From JAVXAN01 sp036660495 (lineage in GTDB: Bacteria; Bacillota_I; Bacilli_A; RF39; UBA660), in assembly GCA_036660495.1 (NCBI GenBank), contig JAVXAN010000039.1, positions 1 through 6,428 of the forward strand: a stretch of 6,428 nt of DNA, written 5' to 3'. Shown piece after piece: positions 1 through 5,864 of this stretch. Under the pieces are notes generated by a model that searched no databases, was not told where the DNA came from, and saw only the letters and a program-made list of their open reading frames with translations. Position numbers and translations under genes: made by a program. The first letter of the stretch is position 1. The number at the start of each line of letters is the position of its first letter.

Positions 1-589
1 AACAGCTAAATAAAAATTTTTATTCACACCTTCAAATGATTCAATTGTTCCATCCAATGAATAGGCACTACCATCTAAATTTGAATATTCAGAAGTATAA
101 AACTTATGCCTAGAATTTACTAAAACTTTTTCTTGTTCTATTATTTTATATAATAATGATTCCTTATTAATAATAATTTCATGAACATATTTTTCATGGC
201 TCTGATGGCTTTCTATATTATCAAATCTTAAGGTTTTTCCTCCAACAACACGAAGCATATTATTCATACCAGCACATATGCCTAAAATGGGTATATCATT
301 ATCATAACAATATTTAGCAATAAATATTTCATAATGATCTGAAAAATTACCACCTTGTAAAATTATTCCATCACATAATTTTATTTGTTGAATTATCACA
401 ATTAACTATATAATATATTCCAACAAAATCATTATTGTATAATATTGAATTTAATAACGCATTCTTTTCTTTAGAAGTATATTTTAAAATCCAAAAAGGG
501 AATTTTTCTTTTTTAGAAAAAGCATTGTTATATAACCTTTTTGTTTTAGCATTATGTTTTTTATAATTACTATATACTAAATTCATCAT
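1..589 (-). pseudogene. Peptidase C26 / class I glutamine amidotransferase-like gene, frameshifted and cut by the window edge
   Basis: An ATG at 589 follows a strong Shine-Dalgarno (AGAGGAG, 4 nt upstream) and opens 72 codons ending in TGA at 373-371. From 405 a second minus frame, offset by one base, stays open to position 1. It reads LCDGIILQGG, then PILGICAGMNNML with the nucleophile Cys codon at 276-274, then VVGGKTL, VNSRHKF and YSLDGTIESFEG, ending at FYLAV just where the family's Q-F/W-H-P-E catalytic His motif should follow. These blocks are typical of gamma-glutamyl-gamma-aminobutyrate hydrolase-like C26 enzymes, which cleave gamma-glutamyl bonds. The 72-codon part has about the right length for the N-terminal third, and its ending (FVGIYYIVNCD) could align with the strand before the DG motif. 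A one-base insertion (or two-base deletion) within 406-371 would explain the break. The substrate cannot be told. A sequencing error is possible, and a start at GTG 399 is less likely because it has no ribosome binding site. Confidence 0.7.
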
Positions 590-736
590 TGAACTCCTCT
601 TTAAACTATTTTCAATCTAATTTATAAAAATGATTAAGATTTTACTGATTACTATTTATTTTAATATATAAACAAATAAAAGAGTTAATATAAGACAGAA
701 TCACCTGTTTTTAAGGGGATTTTATTAAAATTATAC

Positions 737-936
737 CTAAAAATGTAAAAAGGAATCTTGTTTAACTCCTATCATAAGTAATCCTTCCTTTTTAACTTTA
801 TTTACCTTTATAATAATACCCAAATCTGTTTTGTGGTATTTATAACTAATTTTCCATTTATCTTAAATATGTAAGGATCTTTTACCTTTGTTAAAAAGCC
901 CAAAATTCTTTCATTACTAGATTTTATTATATTTTT
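737..936 (-). pseudogene. Decayed coding fragment, unnamed
   Basis: On the minus strand the frame starting at 936 is open for 42 codons to TAA at 810-808 and contains SNERILGFLTKVKDPYIFKI followed by NGKLV. A second frame, open from 862 to TAG at 739-737, contains YKYHKTDLGIIIKV and KKEGLLMIGVKQDSF. The two overlap and join well with a frameshift near 846-862, as if one gene of about 65 codons had been broken. No start codon with a ribosome binding site is present. The segment ERILGFLTKVKDPYIFK recalls, from memory only, small mobile-element-associated proteins of the DUF6870 type, but the downstream part does not fit that pattern well. The reading frame of the first piece is the same as that of the decayed gene at 958-1248. 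Confidence 0.35.
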
Positions 937-957
937 TTAGGTATTGTTTTTTTTGAT

Positions 958-1248
958 TTAAAATATGTTTTGCAACTTTTCATAACAGTCATCGTACATA
1001 AATGATTATGGTGGATTAAAACCATTTTTTTTCAAATCATTTAAACATATAGGACAACTTAAACGAGATACCTCTCCTATTTCATATGCATATTTTAGTT
1101 TGTTTCCAGAATTAAATATATCATTACTACCTCCACTATATTTTATTTGTTTGGGATATAACAATACTTTATTGATATTAACAATATATTTTAATTCACT
1201 TACTAGTTAAGCTATATATGAACAAATAATTAAATTTTTTTTCATCAT
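958..1248 (-). pseudogene. Decayed small Cys-motif protein with two in-frame TAA stops
   Basis: Reading the minus strand from the tandem ATGATG at 1248, one frame holds MMKKNLIICSYIA, a TAA (1209-1207), 66 open codons, a TAA (1008-1006), 15 codons and a final TAA (960-958). That gives about 96 codons in a single frame. The middle block contains KQIKYSGGSNDIFNSGNKLK, then YEIGEVSRLSCPICLNDL, and the last block reads SFMYDDCYEKLQNIF. CPIC plus the later DDCYEKL looks like half or all of a small zinc-binding site. The frame is preserved across both stops, and each TAA could come from a CAA glutamine codon by one C-to-T change, so nonsense decay is the simplest reading. Ribosome binding is weak (AAAGAAAC upstream). 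The family is not recognised. Its position after lepB, with another fragment following, suggests a decaying inserted segment. Confidence 0.5.
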
Positions 1249-1268
1249 TTGTTTCTTTTAAATTAGTA

Positions 1269-1775
1269 CTATTTTATTCTGCCAACTTTTGTTATTGGAA
1301 ACAATCTAAAAGTTGCTTTCCCTAAAATATCCTGCTTATCAATTAGTCCAATAAACCTACTATCTTTAGAATTATTACGATTATCACCTACAACAAAGTA
1401 TTTATCACCAGGGATTGTTAAAAAGCCTAATGATTCTAGCTTAAAATTAGCTGTATCGTCATTATTAAACGCTTCTAGCGTTAAAAAACCATCAACATAT
1501 AAATTGTTGCTTTTATATTCAATATGTTCTCCTGGAAGGCCTATAACCCTTTTAATAAGCTTTTGATCTTTATAATTTAAAATGACAACATCAAACCTAT
1601 TAATATCATTAACTTTATAATTTACTTTGTTTAAAATAACAATGTTATTATCATTAAGTGTTGGTTCCATTGAAGAACCATCTACTATTGCCGGAGTAAT
1701 TATAAAAGTTCTTATTAATATTACAATTAAAACAACAATGATATATGGTGATATTGCCTTAACTTTTTCTTTCAT
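1269..1775 (-). CDS. lepB: Signal peptidase I
   Basis: This is a membrane-anchored serine protease that removes signal peptides from Sec- and Tat-exported proteins at the outer face of the cytoplasmic membrane. The 168-residue product has one N-terminal membrane segment at about residues 9-27 (SPYIIVVLIVILIRTFII). The nucleophile box DGSSMEPTL gives Ser35 and the general-base box KLIKRVIGLPGE gives Lys75. The C-terminal box reads YFVVGDNRNNSKDSRFIG, residues 126-143. Length is usual for the single-anchor Gram-positive type. The ATG at 1775 is supported by AGGAGA about 5 nt upstream. It follows rplS closely, but a terminator-like hairpin lies between them, so expression probably depends on readthrough or on a promoter inside rplS. 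The stop codon is TAG. All key catalytic boxes are intact. Confidence 0.95.
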   Translation of the reverse strand: MKEKVKAISPYIIVVLIVILIRTFIITPAIVDGSSMEPTLNDNNIVILNKVNYKVNDINRFDVVILNYKDQKLIKRVIGLPGEHIEYKSNNLYVDGFLTLEAFNNDDTANFKLESLGFLTIPGDKYFVVGDNRNNSKDSRFIGLIDKQDILGKATFRLFPITKVGRIK

Positions 1776-1789
1776 TATCTTCTCCTAAT

Positions 1790-1816
1790 AAAAAATAAGG
1801 CATAATAAGCCTTATT
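1790..1816 (-). terminator. Intrinsic terminator between rplS and lepB, overlapping the rplS stop
   Basis: On the minus strand an 8-bp stem, AATAAGGC pairing with GCCTTATT (arms 1816-1809 and 1801-1794), encloses a 7-nt loop and runs into six T residues (1795-1790). The first arm includes two bases of the rplS TAA codon. The lepB Shine-Dalgarno (AGGAGA) begins only a few bases after the T tract. The stem has only three G-C pairs, so termination may be partial, which would lower lepB expression relative to rplS. Confidence 0.7.
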
Positions 1817-2153
1817 AATTTCTTTCTTTGATTTTATATTGTTTTTTTAGACTTCTGATAAAGTTTAACTTAGCTCTTCTAACTTTACCTTTTCTAAGTA
1901 CAACAATTGAATCTAGTTTTGGTGAATGAACTGGAAAAATCCTGTCAATACCAACACCATAAGACGTCTTACGAACGGTAAATGTTTCTGAAACTCCAGA
2001 ACCTTTACGAGCCATTACAACTCCTTCAAAGTACTGAATTCTTTCCTTTTTTCCTTCGTTGATACGTACACCAACATTTACGGTGTCCCCAACTCTGAAT
2101 TCTGGAACGTTTGGATTTAGTTGTCCGTTTGTAATTTCACTAATCTTATCCAT
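1815..2153 (-). CDS. rplS: 50S ribosomal protein L19
   Basis: L19 sits at the 30S-50S interface of the large ribosomal subunit and is universal in bacteria. The 112-residue product shows the family's beta-barrel sequence in order: FRVGDTVNVGVRI (residues 19-31), ERIQYFEGVVMARKGSG (about 37-53), FTVRKTSYGVGIDRIFPVHS (58-77), then the basic tail GKVRRAKLNFIRSLKKQYKI. Length is normal. The ATG at 2153 has AAAGGA 9 nt upstream. Unlike the usual trmD-rplS arrangement, a gene of about 377-388 codons lies between trmD and this gene, and rplS has its own likely promoter and structured leader (2154-2256). A terminator overlaps its stop codon, so rplS may be made partly as a single-gene transcript. Confidence 0.98.
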   Translation of the reverse strand: MDKISEITNGQLNPNVPEFRVGDTVNVGVRINEGKKERIQYFEGVVMARKGSGVSETFTVRKTSYGVGIDRIFPVHSPKLDSIVVLRKGKVRRAKLNFIRSLKKQYKIKERN

Positions 2154-2221
2154 ATTTTCGCATCCTTTCTATAACCAGCAATCATAATCATAATAATCAA
2201 TAGCGGATTGCTTTTTCAAAC
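2154..2221 (-). promoter_or_regulatory. Putative L19 autoregulatory leader (5' UTR of rplS)
   Basis: The roughly 68-nt leader predicted from the upstream promoter contains a 7-bp stem, AGCAATC (2212-2206) pairing with GATTGCT (2183-2177). It encloses 22 nt and is followed by the AAAGGA ribosome binding site (2168-2163). A conserved L19 leader upstream of rplS is known in low-GC Gram-positive bacteria, and from memory its stem contains a GCAAUCC-like strand. The position and stem fit, but I could not align it to a covariance model. The assignment to that family is therefore inference. Confidence 0.5.
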
Positions 2222-2222
2222 A

Positions 2223-3356
2223 TTAAGATTTTATCATATTATTTTTATTAATGCAAGTTTTTTTTGCCGCATCTTGTGCTAAAACATATAAATTATTTTC
2301 TAAATCATTATCAAATAAAACTTCATTTGTAATTGATATATGCATACTATCATCTTTTTGCATGGGAATAAAAGAAACGTTAATACCTTTACTTTGATAA
2401 ACAATCCTTCTAAAAGTTCTAATAAATTTCATTGTCGTATTTTCTTGATAATAGCTCATTTCTTTTTCATGATCATTAATTATTTTATCTATTTTATCTT
2501 TATCAGTTTTTATACTTTCGTAATACTTCATTCTTCTATTAAATGATATAACATGAGAATTGTACCTAACTGGTAAAAAACTTGGAACAATAACATTATT
2601 AATACCAATTGATTTTAGAAAACCAAAAGTAATTATTAACGAAGCTAAAAAACTCTTAGTAACACCAGTTAAGTTTTCTGGATTTTCAACGTTATTAGTA
2701 CTTTCAAAAGGCTCAATAAAACCAGAATCAAGTTTGAAAAGCAATCTATTTATCTCTTTTTTAAACTTTGTATTTTCGCTAACTTTATTTTGAAGCGCGT
2801 ATATATAACAAGTTTCTCCATTAATACCTATCATTACTTTTGGAAGGGCTACTTCTTCATCATTCCTATTTAATACTGGCGTTAAAGAATATGGCGTTTC
2901 TAAAAGCATTTTTTCTTTACTACAAAAAATACTGATTTCAGAAGATAATGCTGGAGAAAACCCTAAATAAGTTTTTTTCTCATTAGGCAAATTATCATCT
3001 AAAAAAGCCGTTCTTATTTTTAAATATTCAACAGGATTACTAAAATCATAATAAGTAGCATTAGAAAAAGCATATCCTAAAGTTTCTTTAATATCATCAT
3101 GACTAAAACTGCTTTTATTAAAATAAAATGGTAAAGCTTTATTCACGTATTGCTCTAAAACATTAGAAAAATTTTCAACGTTTTTTATAACTAAAACTGG
3201 TTTGGGGTTTTTAGCAGTTTGATTACCATAAAATTTTCCAAGTTCTACTATGTTTGTATTAAAACTGACAGCTCCAAAAACATCATTAGCAAAAAAGCCT
3301 TCATGAATTACTTCTGGAATTATTTCTTCAAAAAATATTTTACTTATATACTCCAT
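2223..3356 (-). CDS. Conserved-looking hypothetical protein between trmD and rplS
   Basis: I do not recognise a named family. The start is chosen at the ATG at 3356 (protein begins MEYISKIFF, 377 residues) because GGAG lies 8 nt upstream. An in-frame ATG at 3389, 2 nt after the trmD stop, would give 388 residues but has only AAGAAG upstream. The product looks cytoplasmic: there is no signal peptide, and the only hydrophobic run (FLASLIITFGFL, residues 237-248) is amphipathic rather than clearly membrane-spanning. Segments that look conserved are LPKVMIGINGETCYIYALQN (residues 171-190), NNVIVPSFLPVRYNSHVISF (253-272) and NTTMKFIRTFRRIVYQSKG (306-324). From memory, similar blocks occur in uncharacterised proteins of gut Firmicutes. 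Placement in a ribosome biogenesis operon suggests, but does not show, a link to translation. Its 3' end carries the rplS promoter. Confidence 0.75.
   Translation of the reverse strand: MEYISKIFFEEIIPEVIHEGFFANDVFGAVSFNTNIVELGKFYGNQTAKNPKPVLVIKNVENFSNVLEQYVNKALPFYFNKSSFSHDDIKETLGYAFSNATYYDFSNPVEYLKIRTAFLDDNLPNEKKTYLGFSPALSSEISIFCSKEKMLLETPYSLTPVLNRNDEEVALPKVMIGINGETCYIYALQNKVSENTKFKKEINRLLFKLDSGFIEPFESTNNVENPENLTGVTKSFLASLIITFGFLKSIGINNVIVPSFLPVRYNSHVISFNRRMKYYESIKTDKDKIDKIINDHEKEMSYYQENTTMKFIRTFRRIVYQSKGINVSFIPMQKDDSMHISITNEVLFDNDLENNLYVLAQDAAKKTCINKNNMIKS
2228..2256 (-). promoter_or_regulatory. Sigma-A-type promoter for rplS
   Basis: On the minus strand TTGCAT (2256-2251) is separated by exactly 17 nt from TAAAAT (2233-2228), and a TG one base upstream of the -10 (2236-2235) makes it an extended -10 element. 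The -35 matches TTGACA at only three positions, which the TG extension can offset. Transcription should start near 2221. The promoter lies in the last codons of the upstream gene and reaches to just before its TAA. Confidence 0.6.
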
Positions 3357-3391
3357 TTTAACAGCTCCATTTTCAGATTTGATAATCATAA

Positions 3392-4576
3392 CTATTTTCT
3401 TCTTGTTCCTAAATTATTTTCAAAAGAACTGATAGTTTTAGTTTTTATAAACTCAGATACCAAAAAATTAATTTCCTTTATAATATTATTTAAAGCTTCT
3501 TTACCTAAATAATTGCTATAAGCACTTATTACCATTGATTTTAACATTTCAGCTTCTCCTAATACCCTACTTGATGACTCATCATCTGAATCTTCTAAAG
3601 CAAGTTTTAAACGATATGTTAAAATTTCTATTTTCTTATAAATATTTTTATTAGCGATTTTTTTAATGAAATTAGGATTAGTTATCACTATTTTTTTAGA
3701 CTTGTTATCAACACTTTTTTCCTTTAAAGTATATCCTTTAATATTACTACACTTTAATATAGTAATTACTTTAATATCATCATTTTTAATTAAAGCATAT
3801 TGTTTTCTTGATTTTTTGTTTTCAACAACTTCAGTAACCTTTATATTTTTAACTTCATCAACATCTATTCTATTTTTGTTTTTATTAATACCAGCTTTTT
3901 TAAGAATAATTTTTTTCTTTAATAAATCCGGCCTTTTATCATTAGTTACTTTTAGCTGCTCATTTTTACGCCATTTATCAATCAAAGCATGATCACCACT
4001 TAAAAGTATTTCCGGGACTTGCATTCCTTTATAATTCCTTGGCTTTGTATAAGTAGGATAATCTAACAAATTATGATTAAATGAATCATTAGCATGTGAG
4101 GACTCTTCAATTACTCCAGGAATTAGTCTAACAATAGCATCAGTCATAACCATTGAGGGAAGCTCCCCACCAGTTAAAACAAAATCACCAATGCTTATTT
4201 CCTCATCAGCTATTTCTTTTATTCGCTCATCAAAACCTTCATAGTGACCACAAATTAAAATTAAGTGCTCTTCTTTAGCAAACTCATAAGCTTTTTTTTG
4301 ATTAAACTTACTTCCTTGAGGAGTAAGTAATACAACCTTAGAATTTTTATCCTTTATTGATTCTACCGCATCGAAAATAGGCTGACACATAAGAACCATT
4401 CCCGATCCACCGCCATAAGGAGTATCATCTACCTTCTTATGTTTGTTTTTAGCAAAAGATCTAAAATCAATAGTGTTTATTGATACCTTTTCTTCTTCAA
4501 CAGCTCTTTTAATTATTGATTCACTTTTAAAACCATCAAACATCTTCGGAAATAAAGTTAAAATATCAATTTTCAT
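3392..4576 (-). CDS. trmD: tRNA (guanine37-N1)-methyltransferase with a long C-terminal extension
   Basis: TrmD uses S-adenosylmethionine to make m1G37 next to the anticodon of tRNAs reading CNN/UNN-type codons with G36, which prevents +1 frameshifting. Residues 1-160 form the SPOUT knot domain: VDDTPYGGGSGMVLMCQP (49-66), LTPQGSKFNQ (84-93), LICGHYEGFDERI (107-119), EISIGDFVLTGGELP (126-140). The tRNA-binding part follows, with the catalytic Asp expected at D172 in LLDYPTYTKP, then VPEILLSGDHALIDKWR and the RPDLL ending. The usual protein stops near 225-250 residues. Here the frame continues without interruption to 394. The extra 170 residues comprise a Lys-rich, probably beta-rich part (about 231-310) and a probably helical part (about 314-380). 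The ATG overlaps the rimM TGA (ATGA), with AAGGGG about 8 nt upstream. The core enzyme is certain; the role of the extension is unknown. Confidence 0.96.
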   Translation of the reverse strand: MKIDILTLFPKMFDGFKSESIIKRAVEEEKVSINTIDFRSFAKNKHKKVDDTPYGGGSGMVLMCQPIFDAVESIKDKNSKVVLLTPQGSKFNQKKAYEFAKEEHLILICGHYEGFDERIKEIADEEISIGDFVLTGGELPSMVMTDAIVRLIPGVIEESSHANDSFNHNLLDYPTYTKPRNYKGMQVPEILLSGDHALIDKWRKNEQLKVTNDKRPDLLKKKIILKKAGINKNKNRIDVDEVKNIKVTEVVENKKSRKQYALIKNDDIKVITILKCSNIKGYTLKEKSVDNKSKKIVITNPNFIKKIANKNIYKKIEILTYRLKLALEDSDDESSSRVLGEAEMLKSMVISAYSNYLGKEALNNIIKEINFLVSEFIKTKTISSFENNLGTRRK

Positions 4577-5058
4577 GGTATCAACCCCTTTACATCATTA
4601 ACAATTACTTTTTTTTGTTTTTTATCAACTTCAAGAATAAAAGCCTTAACGTATGGAATCATTATTCCATTATCTAATACTAAAACTTCATTTGCCGGAG
4701 TATCTAAAACTACATTAACAGTGCCAATTGTTTTGCTACTTATTATAACATCAAAACCAATTAAATCAATAGATAAAAACTCGTTTTTATCTAAAGCTAA
4801 ACTTTCTTTATTTATATATACTAAAGATCCTTTTAAACATTCAACTAAGTTAATATCATGCATTTCTTTAAATAAAACCATATCAAAGTTTTTATGCTTT
4901 CGGTATGACTCTATTTCATAACCCTTCTTGTTATTACCTACGTATAGAACAAAATCTTTAATAAAAACTTTATCTTTATGTCTAAAATTTGATAATATTT
5001 TTACCTCACCTTTGATTCCATGTGTATTAACTAATTTCCCAACTTGTAAAAATTCCAT
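4573..5058 (-). CDS. rimM: 16S rRNA processing protein RimM
   Basis: RimM binds protein S19 and helps mature the 3' (head) domain of 16S rRNA during 30S assembly. The 161-residue product has the N-terminal RimM domain, beginning MEFLQVGKLVNTHGIKGEVK, and a C-terminal PRC-barrel domain from about residue 92, with MIPYVKAFILEVD (133-145) and VKGLIP at the end. The start is one of two tandem ATGs, 5061 or 5058; 5058 is preferred because GGAGG (5069-5065) is then 6 nt away and the protein begins as homologues do. The same frame is open further upstream to a TTG at 5091, but that lies in the -10 box and is not credible. It ends in TGA overlapping the trmD ATG, which indicates translational coupling. 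rpsP, its usual upstream partner, is not present. Confidence 0.96.
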   Translation of the reverse strand: MEFLQVGKLVNTHGIKGEVKILSNFRHKDKVFIKDFVLYVGNNKKGYEIESYRKHKNFDMVLFKEMHDINLVECLKGSLVYINKESLALDKNEFLSIDLIGFDVIISSKTIGTVNVVLDTPANEVLVLDNGIMIPYVKAFILEVDKKQKKVIVNDVKGLIP

Positions 5059-5082
5059 CATTAACCTCCAACTTTTACTTTT

Positions 5083-5111
5083 ATTATACAATAAAAAACG
5101 CTTTTTTTTAA
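5083..5111 (-). promoter_or_regulatory. Sigma-A-type promoter for rimM-trmD
   Basis: On the minus strand a perfect TATAAT (5088-5083) lies 17 nt from TTAAAA (5111-5106, four of six matches to TTGACA). Transcription should begin near 5076, giving a leader of under 20 nt that contains the GGAGG site. The -35 lies inside the loop and arm of the terminator of the upstream operon. Confidence 0.7.
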
Positions 5112-5117
5112 GCGTTT
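5093..5117 (-). terminator. Intrinsic terminator after the SpoU methyltransferase gene
   Basis: AAACGCTT (5117-5110) pairs over 8 bp with AAGCGTTT (5103-5096) around a six-A loop, and six T residues (5098-5093) end the structure on the minus strand. It begins 19 nt after the methyltransferase stop codon and separates that transcript from rimM. On the plus strand the T tract is poor, so it acts mainly in the minus direction. Confidence 0.8.
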
Positions 5118-5136
5118 AAGTGTTTGTTTTCAATTA

Positions 5137-5862
5137 TTATGATAACTCATGCATAATAATTGAACCTGCTACAGCAACATTAAGGCTTTCACAAGTTTTA
5201 TTCATGTTAATATACAAATTCTCATTAACTAATTCTTGAACGTTCTTATTAACACCTGATCCTTCACTTCCTAATACAATTGCGTACTTATCTTTAGACT
5301 TGATAGATTTAATGTTGGTCCCATTAACAACATTCGTCCCATATACATAGTAACCATAACCTTTTATTTCATTTATAAATAAATCGATTTTTCTAGTAAT
5401 AACGTTTATTTTAAACATCATTCCCTGGCTTGATCTAATAACTTTTTGATTATATTTTTTAGCACAATCTTCGCTTAAGACTACAGTATCATAATTAAAA
5501 GCAACCGCGCTTCTTATAATTGCACCAACATTACCAGGATCTTGAACGTTGTCTAAAACAATAATTTTATTACCTAAAGATTCTTTTTCTTTAATGTAGA
5601 AACATATTCCAATGATTTTAGGACTTGATGGTAAGGTGCTAATTGACTCCATTACGTTTTTTGTAACAATTATTTTATTTAAATCATAATTGAAATCAGT
5701 ACCATCTAATACGATTATTTCTTTTAAAACTCCTGATTTAAAAGCTTCATCAACCAGGTGTTCTCCTTCTACTAAAAAAGTTTCTTCTAATAACGAATGT
5801 TTATTATTTAACATTTTTTTTATCTCTTTTATTTTACTATTTGCAACTGAAGTTATTACCAT
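5137..5862 (-). CDS. SpoU/TrmH-family RNA 2'-O-methyltransferase
   Basis: This is a SAM-dependent ribose methyltransferase of the SPOUT class, most likely acting on 23S rRNA or tRNA. The 241-residue product has an N-terminal substrate-binding domain (FLVEGEHLVDEAFKSGVLKE, residues 29-48). The three knot motifs follow: motif 1 LDNVQDPGNVGAIIRSA (103-119) with catalytic Arg117, motif 2 IVLGSEGSGV (195-204), and motif 3 INMNKTCESLNVAVAGSIIM (218-237). Length and the presence of the extra N-terminal domain suit the RlmB/YsgA group rather than the short TrmL group. The exact target base cannot be read from the sequence, so no symbol is given. The ATG at 5862 has AAAGGAG 5 nt upstream and lies 2 nt after the stop of the YgjP-like gene, so the two are co-transcribed. 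A terminator follows. Confidence 0.93.
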   Translation of the reverse strand: MVITSVANSKIKEIKKMLNNKHSLLEETFLVEGEHLVDEAFKSGVLKEIIVLDGTDFNYDLNKIIVTKNVMESISTLPSSPKIIGICFYIKEKESLGNKIIVLDNVQDPGNVGAIIRSAVAFNYDTVVLSEDCAKKYNQKVIRSSQGMMFKINVITRKIDLFINEIKGYGYYVYGTNVVNGTNIKSIKSKDKYAIVLGSEGSGVNKNVQELVNENLYINMNKTCESLNVAVAGSIIMHELS

Positions 5863-5864
5863 AA

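Larger units (their letters stand above)
590..1268. other. Gene-poor stretch with decayed reading frames
   Basis: No intact gene is visible between the lepB stop and the C26 start. Two minus-strand stretches read like real protein but are broken by stops (958-1248 and 737-936, listed separately). The remaining 590-736 is AT-rich upstream sequence of the C26 gene. It contains isolated TATAAT-like hexamers, for example at 735-730 on the minus strand, but none has a convincing -35 at normal spacing. No terminator hairpin is seen directly after lepB. I found no tRNA, insertion-sequence ends or direct repeats. Confidence 0.6.

Noticed and set aside
371..378. Programmed +1 frameshift at ATG-TGA in the C26 gene, as in RF2.
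   Set aside because: The second frame already matches the family upstream of this point (IKLCDG), so the shift must occur earlier; there is no slippery CUU-type codon or internal Shine-Dalgarno.
694..712. ACAG/CTGT half-sites around 694-712 as a repressor operator upstream of the C26 gene.
   Set aside because: Only four bases per arm, and no supported promoter nearby; expected by chance.
745..795. Inverted repeat TAAAAAGGAA (746-755) and TTCCTTTTTA (785-794) as a terminator.
   Set aside because: The arms are mostly A/T with a 29-nt loop, and it lies within a decayed coding fragment rather than after a gene.
590..1268. CRISPR array, tRNA or insertion-sequence ends in the gene-poor stretch.
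   Set aside because: No spaced direct repeats, no cloverleaf-compatible sequence and no terminal inverted repeats with target duplications were seen.
371..4576. Mycoplasma-type code with UGA as tryptophan.
   Set aside because: rimM ends naturally at TGA overlapping the trmD start, and conserved tryptophans are encoded by TGG.
5059..5091. Longer RimM starting at TTG 5091.
   Set aside because: It would begin at the -10 hexamer and place the GGAGG ribosome binding site inside the coding sequence; homologues begin near MEFLQVGK.
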